A stretch of DNA of 64,000 nucleotides from Glandiceps talaboti (Eukaryota; Hemichordata; Enteropneusta; Spengelidae), in assembly GCF_964340395.1 (NCBI RefSeq), contig NC_135563.1, forward strand, positions 5,869,922-5,933,921. Direction: 5' to 3'. A model generated the notes under the pieces. The model saw nothing but the letters and a program-made list of their open reading frames with translations, made no database searches and was not told the DNA's origin. Positions 1 through 13,400 of this stretch are shown piece after piece (within the stretch, counting starts at the first letter, position 1; every line of letters starts with the position of its first letter). The translations under genes and the position numbers were made by a program.

Positions 1-470
1 TCAGTCCGTGTGTCTTTCTCATTATCTCAAAAGACACAGTATTAAAAGGGGATTGTAATGGAATTTGGTAGACATTTTAAAAAAAAGTCTTTTAAAGTTG
101 TCGTAACCAGGATTGAAGGAGACCAATTACAACCATGCACCATTTCATGTACACACTTATGTGGCAGTGAGAACTTCACAATCTGCAAAAATCATGCATA
201 GTTACTGTATCATAGTGACGAATTTCAAATTTACATAGAATTATAAAGAGTTTCTGTTCATCGACCAAGTCTACATTTAAAACGTGATCATTATCCGTTA
301 CGGTAGTAGACGGAGCGAAACGTCGCAATCTCGTCAAATTTACTATTCCAAAATGAATGTATTTGACCAGCTAATTTCGATATAAACCATGAACAGTGCG
401 TATACGTTCGCCAATATTCAAAATCTTACGAGGGGCATTCAGTTTGTATGTTGGTCATATCTGTACTCAC

Positions 471-645
471 CATATCCCAGACATAATTTGCCAGCCAATA
501 GACAAGGGGTGTAACGCCGCTGATAAAGTGTAAATGTTTAGCTTTGGTAACTCTCTCGTAGACTAGGAACACGATGATACTGGCTGGAATAAACGAAGCA
601 CCACACAACATCATATTTGAAATCTGCAAGGATACACCACGTCTC
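471..645 (-). CDS. abca2: Gene A exon 27: TM8, last exon inside the window
   Basis: Residues 1516-1574. It encodes helix [20 protein letters not shown], then [14 protein letters not shown] and [10 protein letters not shown]. This is the ABCA segment SFVPASFVVFL, (S/T)KAKHLQF(I/V)SG, YWL(A/S)N(Y/F)VWDM, and the donor after WDM is at the position used in human ABCA1. The acceptor ttttccag before 645 gives phase 2 and, with exon 26, a spacing within one residue of human ABCA1. The following exon (TM9 onwards) lies beyond position 1; bases 1-470 show no further exon. Confidence 0.85.
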
Positions 646-947
646 CTGGAAAATGGAACATTTGTATATCTCAAACAGTAGTAGTGCACGTAACATCGCC
701 AGCAAGTGAAGTATTTGTAGTGTATGATAATGACACTTCATCGCTCTTTCCATTTTAGAAAACCAGTGTCCCAAAAACTCTAATGAGGGTCACCCCGCCA
801 GTGTTCAGTGTAAACTTTGCAAGTGACGAAACCTGAGTACCTAGAGAAAACCTGTGCTGTTTGATAGAACTGAATGACACTAGCAGATTTAATCAAACCG
901 CTGGAACCCTTACCGTAGTGGTAAGAGGCAAGGGGTTTAACCATATA

Positions 948-1017
<70 letters not shown>

Positions 1018-4000
1018 GGTGGTGGTGGTGGTGGTGGTGGTGGTGGTGGTGGAGGAGGAAGTGTTGGTATTTTTACAGTTCGCAAACATATTGTCGTAGT
1101 TGAATAAAATCGTTATTTAAGACCAACAGCGTGAACCGTCAAAAATAATTAGTAATAAGTGAAAATATAACAATAGTTCATTACATGAATTGGAAAACAA
1201 GTGTCCTCTCAGAATGAATCGGTTCGTTGATAGCTGTAATACCATACGCCGAAGGATTGCCTTGAGTTGCTGGGTCCACATTGGCTCTCAGTATAGCATT
1301 ATTTATTATATTTAGATACAACGGTATACTCTGCTTACTGTCAATATTGTACCATGCCTAGAATGAGAGAAAAACACGAAATATATCAGGTCGAAATATC
1401 TTAAACTAAAACTTAGACTACAGATCTGGTTAGAGACATCTAGACATAAGTTATAATCTGACCAAACTGGTTTGATAAAGACAATCCCAAGTCCATGACA
1501 TTTTTGTTGTTGTAAAAACCAATTTCCTACGAAAACGAAGAGTTTCAACTTACAACAGCAGCATTTTTAGTTTGCAATCTTCGAAATGGGGACGATGGGT
1601 TCAATTTTTCCATTATATCAGGAGATCTCGGCCGAACGAAGGATAATGCTCCATACCTGTAGATATATCACACGAAGTGAAATGGTACATTAGGACATAC
1701 AGTCGTGTACATTTCACACTTTTGAGAGTAGTTTATAAGTTAGTATCACTTGTTATAATTATAAGAAATACGTTATATATTATACGGGGATGGTCATATA
1801 TGAAAAGGATGATGTAGCAAATAGACGATTCTCAAGATGTCTGAAAATGATTTTGATGTCAAAATATATAGGTATAATAGGAATTGAAAAGTTTTTTATT
1901 TTCATGTCAATCCGAATAAAATATTTTTTTTAATCTGTCGATGGTAAAAGGATTTAACGATTAACATCTCTAAATTTGTTACTAAATGTCATGAAATTAA
2001 ATTTGTTGATTTGAAAAATGGTGAATCGAATGACGTCAAAGACTACTAAAGAGTTTCGGTTTGCTTTTGCATATTTTCACTGATTAACGAACCGAATATG
2101 GCCATCTTTGCCATTTGGGTTGTTCATTTCATTTGTACTTCAAAATAGACAATCGTACATCCTAAAAACAAAACATTAATATACTACAATTAATCTAGAG
2201 TATTATGACATTCTAGATTTAAATATTGCATGTTTTTCTTTGTTATGTACTTTTTTTAAAGCATCAATGCAAAATAGACAATATTGAAAATAAAAAAGTC
2301 CTTGTATCAATCTTGTACATTACATCAAAGAATGAACAAACCCACACCTTGTTTGGTTATACTCTCTAACAGTTTTCATGAAATAATGAGTTAAGTTTCT
2401 TCCAGTCACGTCTTGTAATATTTCACTACTGATCACTCGATATTCAGGAACAGGAGTCGTATTCCCATCGTCTGAACATTCCATACCAGTCGAGTCTGCT
2501 TTGCAGTGACACACACCTTCTATAAAATCACCCAGAATTCAATGGATTAGAATTGCAATTATTCTTAATTACGTTACAAGCCAGTTGAGGGATATTTCAC
2601 GTTATGAATTGAAATAAATTGGTGATAGGGAGAGAAAAAAACCTCAATAGGGAACTTGCAATCCAGACTGAGCATGCTCAGATGCAAAGGACTATGGGAT
2701 TATCTGTGGTTATCGTAATGCCTAATCTGGAGCTACTGATGAAATAACCTCCCACAATTGTCAGGGTAACTATGAATTGATTATATATAGTTACAAACAA
2801 TGTATCAACATTGTTTACAAAACTAATTGATTAGTATATATTATCACATTTCCCATGATGCAACATTCAACATGGTGGATTTGCAAGTTCCCTATTAAAA
2901 CTGGTGTATTACAGTTTAATCGTGAACTTATCGAATAAACTTGTAGGGAAGAAATTTACATTTTTCCCACGCTTAATTAAGGTCCAATTTGGATTAAGAT
3001 TAAAAGCTATTGTATGGCAGATCTAGAGTTATAGAAAAGATTGGACCAGAACAAAAAAATAATCGTGTAACCCTTATGGCTTAAGGGATAGACATAACAT
3101 TAATGCGAGTACCTGGGATTGAAACCCTGGCCTTTAAACTTTATGTACAAGGTTACTCGTGATGAGATGAAATGGAAATGTCTGACAGGAAGAAGGATAA
3201 AATATTTGGTCAAACACTTTCTATAGAATGAACAACACACCAGGAAATAAATTTCTTACCTGGTATATTACTTTGTTTGTCCCTCTCACCGTAAGGGAAG
3301 GTTACTTTCAATGACTTTGGTACCGTCTTCTGACACATTTGATTAAAGTCCTTACTAGTTAATTCAATACCAGTGTTTGTATGTAGTAAACCATCTAAAG
3401 TAGAGTTGAATGGTGATGATAGTAGACAAGTTGCTCCTAGACCAGCTGGGTAGTATAAAGTGTCGAGTAATTTATCGACTGTGCTATCTTTAATGTCATC
3501 ACCCGGGAAATTTTCAGTTGGTGCATATTTCATTTCGTCTGAGTATGGCACATATGTTACGTCTGACTTGTACATGGTTGATTGAAATGTTAGGGATGGA
3601 GTTTTTGGAAGATTTAACGCTATAACTGATAGTCCAACGGCACTTGCTACGAAGATTACCGGCAACACAAGTTGTAAGAAAAACATCTTTATATCGCGTC
3701 GTGAGTACTGAAGACGTTTCATCAACAGACCAGCGAAGATCGTCCAGGTTGTTGTCACGGGCAGTTGTGTTTCCTTATTTCTAATTGCATCTGTTGATCA
3801 AACAATAGAATGTTTGATAAGTTGAACAACTAAAAGAAGTGTATGTCTGTTGGTAGCTGAGCTATCGTATAGGGACTCGACTGTGTATATAGGCGGACTC
3901 ACCGTGACGGACAAAAGGAATCCTTGGTAATAGCCCCAATCAGAGAGTGCCTGACAGGATGGGGACAGGGGTCTAAAAACGGCCCCAATCGTCGACTAGG

Positions 4001-5389
4001 TTTGTACCTCAATGGATTCACAAACGAAATCTCCAATTGCAACATGGATGGTTTGCGCAAATTAGGAGTAGTAACCGAGATATAAGATGAACCATGGAAG
4101 TATCACAAGTCGGTGATACGTCCATGGATGAACTGTATAAGGTTACTACTGGTGACTATTATTTTTTGGTCATCTGATTCATCACTTTATATGCCAACCA
4201 AAGTCATCATTCTGTACTCACATAGCATCACCTAATGAACGAGATTTTGTTAATTAGTCCTGGATATCGGTTGATTGGTTGGCAGTATAATTCAAAATCT
4301 ACACACGGTATTGAAGGGTTTGTATTAGAGCAACACGGGACAACTAACAGCGTACCAATACATAGTTGTGGCGGTCCTCACCTTGACTCCTTTCTGCATG
4401 TTCTGTAATCAACGGCACCTCATACATATCGGAATCCTCTTTCACATCTTGAGAATTACTCTCGTTACTAGGTTTGTCATAGGGTATGTAGTTCGCATTG
4501 TCTAGATGAGGGGTAGGTGCGTCATCTTTCAAGAAAAAATTACAAGAAATCGCTTTAAATATAACACTTTCTGTGCAATGCACTTAATAAATAGATCTAT
4601 GAAATTGTCGACCAATAGTTGAACTTCTTTCTCTCACTATTTCAATAACTTCATTCCCAAATTATGTCTCAACATTTCCCATTCGGTATGACGTCATTGT
4701 AACTTTGCATAATTAAAGATACACTAAAATCGCATCAATACTAAAGCGTACATCGCTACTGGCAAATTTTTGTCAGGAACACTTTGAATAGGTTGTACTT
4801 GTACATACACCGATTTTATTTTGTAAAATTCATTACCACACTAAAGCGTTTGTATTTTATACACCTGTATGTTATCCACAAGAAATTGTTAACTTACCAA
4901 ATGTTATTTTGAGATAAACTTGCTCCAGTGTAGTTTCTGTCATTCCGTACGAGGATATAGCTAAATTCCTCTTGTGAGTTGACAAGGCTTCGAGTAATTT
5001 AATGAAGTGAGATTTAGGGGTAGCTTTTACTGGAACATGGTACAGGAGTTCATTGTCACTTTCTGATTTGAATTCAGCCAGTGGTAAATACTGCTGTATG
5101 AATGACGTCACTACAGAGGGTCTAATGTGTGCAGGAGTTAGAGAGCGGTTTGTTCTATCACCTGTAGGATTAAAAGCAAAATGACGCAACAATCAAGTGT
5201 AGTATACTATGTTGTGATGTAGTAGATAATCAAGGCTCTCACTTTTCTCAATGATGTTCTTCAAGAATAGCCCAATTGCATGTACTACATATTCTTTCAC
5301 CCCACAATGTTCAAACACTACCATCGTCACAATAACAGCAGCAGCAACAGCAATAACAAAAACAAAAACAACAACAACAACAACAATAA

Positions 5390-5434
<45 letters not shown>

Positions 5435-5513
5435 AATTATCATTATCAACAGCAGCAGTAACCACCACCACCACCACCACCACCACCACCACAACAACAA
5501 CAGCAGCAGCAGC

Positions 5514-5566
<53 letters not shown>

Positions 5567-8500
5567 GTGCCGTTTGGTGACAATCCCGGAGTGGCACCAC
5601 TGGGAGTGGGGGTGGGGGTAGACCAACAACGGTTTAAAGCTGTAGTGTTCAATGCGGTGAATTTACATCAAAATCAGATCAACATAAAAGTACGTGACGA
5701 TTGCTATGATTATTCTCACATAATTTCAATATGTATAGCAATGTCGAGTTCATTCTCATGTAGTGCATTGCCAAGTTCGAATTCATTGTCATGTCTTGTT
5801 CTATGCATTCCAAGAATTATACTTCACAATGTCTTCCCTAAATATATATTTTACTGTACCTGTTGCAAGGTTCTCTTTGTCTTTAACAAGTGTTAACGTG
5901 TATCCAAAGCCAAAATTAGTTTTCAAATATTGCGGTGACCCACAGCACTTTAATTGCCCTTTAGCTAAAATTGCAATCCTGTCACCAAGGAGACTAGCTT
6001 CATCCATGTGATGAGTTGAAAGTAGAATTGTGCGACCTGAAAAATTGAAAAAAAAAATAATTGCATGAATATGATCGTGTACCACTAAGCTAAGATGAAT
6101 GCATTTGAATATGCGATTTATACTTTGTTTGCTCAACACCCTTCTATGTCCAATATTTGTCTTCATTCAGCCGGAAAACACTTATAACCTAAGGGGTCAT
6201 CTAGAGGTTTTGTCACTACTTGTATTCGACTAAAAAGCGACAAGGCCCTTCAGGTCATTTGTATTTTCCTTTCTTGAACGAACAAAAAATATTGGGGAAT
6301 AGTATTGAGTGTGTAGAGGTGAGGCATCGTCAGGGAAGACCACATTACACCCCTAGGTCAAGGTGAGGCGGTGAACTGTAAATGAAAAATACACAATTCA
6401 ATAGATATACAACAAAACAAACATTAAATATAATACATATAAAGCAACATAAATAATTGTTATAATTTAGCACAGTACAGTGATAAATTTCCCAAAGCTG
6501 TATTGTCCAATAGTAGCCAGCCTACCTTGCTTATACTTCTGCAACAAGTCCCATATGGCTCTTCTAGAATATGGATCTACCCCTGCTGTAGGTTCATCCA
6601 GGATAACAGTTTTAGCCCCACCAGTAAATGCTACAGCTACTGATAGTTTCCTTTTCATTCCTCCAGACAGTGTCTTGATAGTACTGTGTTTCTTATTATG
6701 TAGTCCTATGTCTGCAAGTATTCTGAAAAATTAATGTAAATATTTATGGATCGATTATTAACATATCCAATGTTGTTCACTCTAGGTCTACTCACAGTAC
6801 TAAGGCCTAAAAAATCGTGTGGTTCAGATTACGCTCAATTTTAGAATAGGTGGGGTAGGTAGATTTTTTATTTTATTTAAAAAAAAATATTCAGGTGTGA
6901 GTGTCTAGTTCAGGTAGTTATGTTTTCCGATGTTTTCCATATGGTCTCTGTGTTATTGGTTTCTTCCGATCAGATGTACAGCCATTACAGATTGGAAGAA
7001 CAGTTTTATATTGCCTTTTAAACTTGATGTATCAGTTTCTGCATCCACTATTTCTATAAAAAAAAGTTTACGGTCGGCAGTGAAAAACTAGGTGAGGGCG
7101 GGTAACCGGAACCTTTCAATTTTTATTATTTAGGCCCAAGGTGTGGTTACCTTTATCGTTTATTTTGCAGAAAACACGCAGAACTCAATATGTTGATATT
7201 GATTTAACGTTTATTACCTTTCTGTTTCATTTTCAAAATCTTCCATTTTCGCACCTTTTATTTTACTATAGAACCATAGATGTTCCTCTACAGTTAATCT
7301 GTGAAAAGAAACGAATAATGTGATAAGAGATTCCACGTAGTTGCAAACACTATACTTCCCTAAATCAGTAGATCATAGAAACTAAAATCATGCATTATCA
7401 TAATTATACATACATACATACATACATACATACATACATGCAACATTTACATGAGCATCTTGGCGACTGTCAACTGTTAGCTCGAACGCCTCTTTACCTC
7501 TGCAGCCTGGGTTCGAACCCGCCTGGTATCGGCTGGGTTTGATTAAATTTACCACACAGTAAGTAAGAAGAGTGTCGACTCAGCCCCCCCCCCCCCGCCG
7601 GGTACTCTGGTTTCCTCCTGTACTAACACTGAGCCAAAGGAGCCTATAAATGGGACTAGTTCCCGTTGGTTATCCGATAAATAAACAAACAAATACATAA
7701 ATGACCTAAGCTATTCTATTTTTCAGACATAAATCAATATTTTTAATAGCTTCTAAATGATATGATACTTAGACGAGAAATTTGACTCATTCGAAAGTTA
7801 CTTACTTATCAAATAATGCATTATATTGTGGACAGATTCCAAGACTTTGTCTGATCTGCACCATTTCCCTTTGTATATCTTTACCATTTATGATTGCTGT
7901 ACCAGAAGTTGGTGTTATGAAACCAGTCAATATTGACCTAAAGGAAATAAGAAATAACGATGAAAAGCTTGTAGTAGATGTGTTGTTGGTTTTGGGGCAA
8001 ACTCTTCAGGGAGCTACTCGAGGTAGTTTGCCGTAAAAGGGACAGTGGTTTTACGATGACAGAAGAATAATATTATTGATTCACGCTCATCTGTGTAGAA
8101 TTGTATTACTTGTTCATTGTAGACAAGAGTACGCTACTAGAAAATACAACGATGGCAAGTAAGCTATCGGGGAGCTAACTCAGACACAACCTAAAATCGT
8201 ACTTGCAACATGTTAACATAAGCTAGCAACTGATGTTAATGTATTATAAATTACACACACAGTAGGGGGGTGTCTGTGATAGCAAGTTTGTCTAATAATT
8301 TTCCTCACATCGAACCTTATTCAGTGTTTACATTATCTTAATTACAGGGGGATTACATCTATACAACCAAAGCATCGCTATCACTTACATGTGTAATCTA
8401 CCACATGCAACAACAATATCTTTATGTCTGTGTCTGTGTCTGTGTCTGTGTCTGTGTCTGTGTCTGTGTCTGTCCTAATTAGCCGATATCTTGCTTTCCA

Positions 8501-9033
8501 TAGTAATACTTACATGAGCGTAGTTTTGCCAGCACCATTGTGTCCTAGTAAAACTGTAATTTGATCTTCGTATAAATCCAGGTTAAGGTTGTTCACCGCT
8601 AACACTTCACCATTCCTGTACAGCTGTTCAAATATGAATTAGAGTATGATGTATTACCGGTGTACAGTAATATGTTTACCCAGCGACAGTGAAGTGGAGA
8701 GGGTACAAGAATGAATGAATCGCCTAGTACACGTATATTGCAGATCAATGTTATGGAAATACCTTCAGCTGGCTATGAGATGACCTGGAATGTTGTTGCT
8801 AATGAAACTTAACAAGTATTTAGACAGCAACCTCGACCTTCATGCAAAATTGATATTGAGTGGACTTAGTCGAATTTAGTCTAGAAAATATCCGTGTTCC
8901 GATTCTCTTCGATCTCTCTCTTCTCGGGTAGTCAAATGTATGTAGAACAACATTCCATGCTCAATGTTTAATTACCACCACCACCACCACCACCACCACC
9001 ACCACCACCACCACCACCACCACCACCACCACC

Positions 9034-9102
<69 letters not shown>

Positions 9103-10413
9103 CCAAATGTAGTGCCATGGTGTTATCACATCAACATGTCACTTACATTCAAACTTGAGGTGACATTACAATGTAAACATAAGTTGCATATCAGGATCAT
9201 GTTTTGAAAGAATTACGCAATTACAAGTGCCTGTAAATGTGTGATGGGAGAGGGGGGGGGGGTTGCAACTACGGACTACTGAGGCTAAGTCGAATTCCAC
9301 CAGCGAAAAGGTCTAAGCTATGTAGAAACTTACAATATTGAATTTATGTTTTACCTTAACCAAGTCTTTTATGCACATCCCTATAGAAATGTCATCTTGT
9401 GTGGACTCAACACTAACGTGATCGTTTGATTCTGAAAAAAAATTAAATAAACATTATACCTCACTATAATGTCAGACTTCGCCTGTTTACATCATTGCTC
9501 TGTGATTCCACTTTGCACTACACTGTATGGTTTGGATGGTATCAACGTTAAAACATTATTCAAATATCCTCTCAATCAAACTGATTGGTCGCAATGCGGA
9601 GTGACAACTCTCTGTCAAACTCATTGATTATTCAAATGAAGTCATTATGTAAGCGAACTCGTTTCTCAGATGAAGACAGGAGTTAACATCAACAAAATTG
9701 ACATACAGTCTAATGTTAAGTAAATTTCTACAAATATGTATTCCCCCATTGGGGGCGTGGCTAAATAAACGGGTTGATGCTGATACTATTACAAGCGGAT
9801 AGTGACGAGCGAAGTCGAATCACAGAACCACGATGTTGACAGGCTAAGTCAGACTAAACATGAATTGTTTGCATGAAATGAATTATCAAAACATTTACCC
9901 GTGTATAATCTAAAACCCGATTCATTGTTAGGGATTTTCAGTCACAATCATCCGGTCAATTACATAATAAAATGTACCTTTAATCTGATGCTTAGGAGGT
10001 ATTTCTAAATCATAAAGACGTTTCAATGTTATCGACCCCATAACTAGGAATTTTCAGGTGAAGTCAACCATGTTTAGTATAGGGATTTTTTTCGTGATAA
10101 GTGTCCCATTGGGCGGCACATACAAATATACCTTTCCATAGCCCCCCCCCCCCCCCGGGGGGGGGGACATCCATATAATTGTGTATCATAACATGGTTTG
10201 CACGAAAAAACGCATGGGAGAAAATTCATAAGTTTAAATACTAATTTTGATCTTTCTTATGAGGTTTTATCAGACGAATTGTAAAAAATGAAAATAAGAC
10301 TTGTTGACCAGTTGACTTGTCACATCTATAATATCTATAATACTCATTTTGGACACACACTTTGTTTTAGCACAACTGAACTGATAAGGTTCAGTAGTGC
10401 AGGCATGGTGCAG

Positions 10414-10469
<56 letters not shown>

Positions 10470-13400
10470 CATCCGTAAAATAACAACATCATCTGGTAGG
10501 CAAGTGAGTAAACATTCAAAAAAATATATGCAAATATCCCTAGCAAACCATGACCACGCCCATAGCAACAGCCAAACGATGATTCATTTCACAAAGAATC
10601 AATACGGATTAATAGCAAATGAATAAACATTCAAAACACGTATGCAAATATACCTAGCAACAAGACCACGCCCATAACAAATGTCATATGATGTATATCG
10701 CAAAGATAGCATCATGGATTCATAGACATGTAAACGAACATTCAAAAAATGTGTGCAAATATGTCTAGCAACATGACCAAGCCCATAGCAACAGCCAAAT
10801 GATCGCGTATATTGCAAAGATAACAACAGGGCTGGATAGGCAACTGGATAATCATTCAGCAAATGAACACCTATGCTTAGCATCGATCAGCATGTGGATA
10901 AACATTTTTAAAAACTGTACAATTGTGCAACAACGCCACTGACGCTATTTTTGATTCGGCAATGTAGACACCTAGAGCCGTTTTTCCGTTACAGTCCAAT
11001 TTCCCCGATGCAGATCCCCTGTTTGGGAACCCAGTTCTTGCTTCATCGACTGACTCAATTTTCATTTCAAGTTCTGGCCCCGTTATCCACTGGCGCCTAT
11101 GCACTGTAGTTGCCATGGGCTGACTCTAGTTTTATCAATGAACCCATAAAAATGATACAGAAAATAATGTTAGCGTTACATGTACCTGTAAACCCATTGC
11201 TTACAATATCATCCAATTCTTCTTCAACCTGGATTCGTTGATACTGCTTACTTTGTGTGCAATGACAATTAAGACACATGTCAATGCTACCAATACTGGT
11301 ACCATCAAACCAATAGGACTTTAGAAATGGGAAGTACCATGGTTGGGGGACACCAAACTTTCCTGAAATTTAATAACCATATATATCCCTTTTAGTTAGT
11401 TTGGAAAAATCTTGTCAATTTTAAAACATCTAGAATATGACTTTATTTACATCCACAATCACCAATTCTGTTGTCATATTCGGCAGTAAATCCTTCAAAA
11501 CTGTCAATACTGAAGAATTCGTGACTTTTCATCTGCCCAGAGAGTCGTTGTTCCATCCTCACAATCCAATGCATAAATTTTCCCCTTGTACATCTTGGAC
11601 GGTAGCACAATGAATACCTATAGTTCAGGAAGTTGCGTTCTCCTTACACAAATTGAGATATTCAATGAGCTACATCAATCACACTGTTAGTCTAGAGGCT
11701 ATCCATGGCTTCAAATCTTATGATCTCTCTTCACCCCGTCTAGCTCAATGAGAAATCATGAACCAAGTTATTCATGTAAATGAGTAAACTCCAACTGTTA
11801 AAATGATGCAAACAATGTATGAATAACATCCTGATCTGACAATTATACCATATTTGGACGTTATGTAAGTGTCCCAATAAACACTAACTTATTATTGACT
11901 GTGTGGGTGGCTTCATTTCAAATTGAAATGTCATTTCAGGACCTAATTGAGCTAGATGTGAGAAGAGATTCGAAGGCACAGATAGCCTCTAGACTATCAC
12001 TCAGTTAAAGACAGTGTAATGGGTTGTGAGTTCATATTACCCTATATCGACAAAGGTGTGCTACTTAGCCAAATCATAAAAATTAACAATCGTTAATTCA
12101 GTTACCTGGATAGACAGCTCCAACGTACCATATCAACAGAATATATACCAGACAATCACATAATACGAAAATACATATATTTGCAATTGTTATGTCTTGG
12201 TTAAATTCTGGCCATGGTGCATTAATGGTAGACCACTGTAGACCTTTAGCTTGCAGCTCATATTGTAATATATATCGAATTCCAAAAGTATGCGCAGTTT
12301 GTGGAATCAAACACTGAGAAAGGAAACAACAAAATAATTTATACAAACGGGAGTCCAGCAATTACCCTGGCTTTAACGTCCTGAATATTTGCGATATTGC
12401 CAACTTACGATTACATTTGACAGTGTAGTATTCTTATGAACATTTATACAATATATGATTACACGTGTTCACAATAATAACATTAACAAAAATAATAATT
12501 TTTTCCCCAAACACAAAAATCCATTAAAAAAATCGCGTAGGATATTTGGTAGTGCAAAGCACTGCAAAAAAAAATAATAAGCAGAAATTGATAAATGGGA
12601 TTAATTGTAATTTTTCATTGTATTTCTACGAAAGATTGAAACATTCATATTTGGGTGTCCCTATATATTGTTTAAGCATAGCCAATAGTCTATTGTCTAT
12701 GGTTTAAGTTTCTCATCTGACCTACAAATTAAAAAGAAAAAAGATTACGCCCTCTGTGGCCGGATGAATAAGAAATCACACCATCACTGATGGCATCTGA
12801 GCGGAAATTATTGTTTATCGGTGAAATTTGGGGCCTTTGCTGAATTATGTGGTTCATAGTATCCTTGACGTTTCTAAGGTATCACCAACATGTACTCACA
12901 CACAAACAGACAGACGCTTGTTTTCTTCTCTTGAAACGGATTGTGATGAGAAACACAAACATGAAATTAAAGGCTCATTCTTACATGAACTAATACATTT
13001 TTGTGAATGTCAACAGCGAGATAAAATACAATACTGTCGGTGGTAATATCATGACAATACTGTGTACCCTAATTGCAACACGAATACTATATGTTAATGA
13101 GTCCAATGCATAAAGGACTTAATGTTTAATGTTCTCTGAATAAAAACTAGACTCATAAAATGTACTCACAGATAGTACTTTGAATGGACGGCTCACTGTC
13201 ATGTACGACGAGTTTTCAGCGTTCATGATGAAGATGTATGGAATGTGAACGACAAGGTGTAGTATGGTAGAACATGCTGCAGCCAACTTGGCTTTAGAGA
13301 AGAAGACGCTTACAGTGAAACTAAGAACAAAAATAATATAAATCAGTTATTTTATGAATAATTACAGCAAAATGTTGACAAAGCTCTTAAAGGTCTTCGC

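Noticed and set aside
854-902. Possible 49-nt exon of gene A between exons 26 and 27
   Set aside because: Phase would fit, but joining exon 26 directly to an acceptor before 645 keeps the frame and gives a spacing within one residue of human ABCA1; the extra segment has no family similarity and its donor is poor.
780-1103. ORFs on both strands with poly-Pro/Thr or Cys/Trp runs
   Set aside because: They are translations of the TTG/TGG microsatellite.
5193-5652. Poly-Val, poly-Asn, poly-Leu ORFs
   Set aside because: Frames through the CAA/CAT/CAC microsatellite.
8964-9158. Poly-His/poly-Gln ORF
   Set aside because: Only a CAC/CAA microsatellite.
10288-10883. ORFs over the CTGT repeat and the 113-bp satellite
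   Set aside because: Repeat-driven frames with no known protein.
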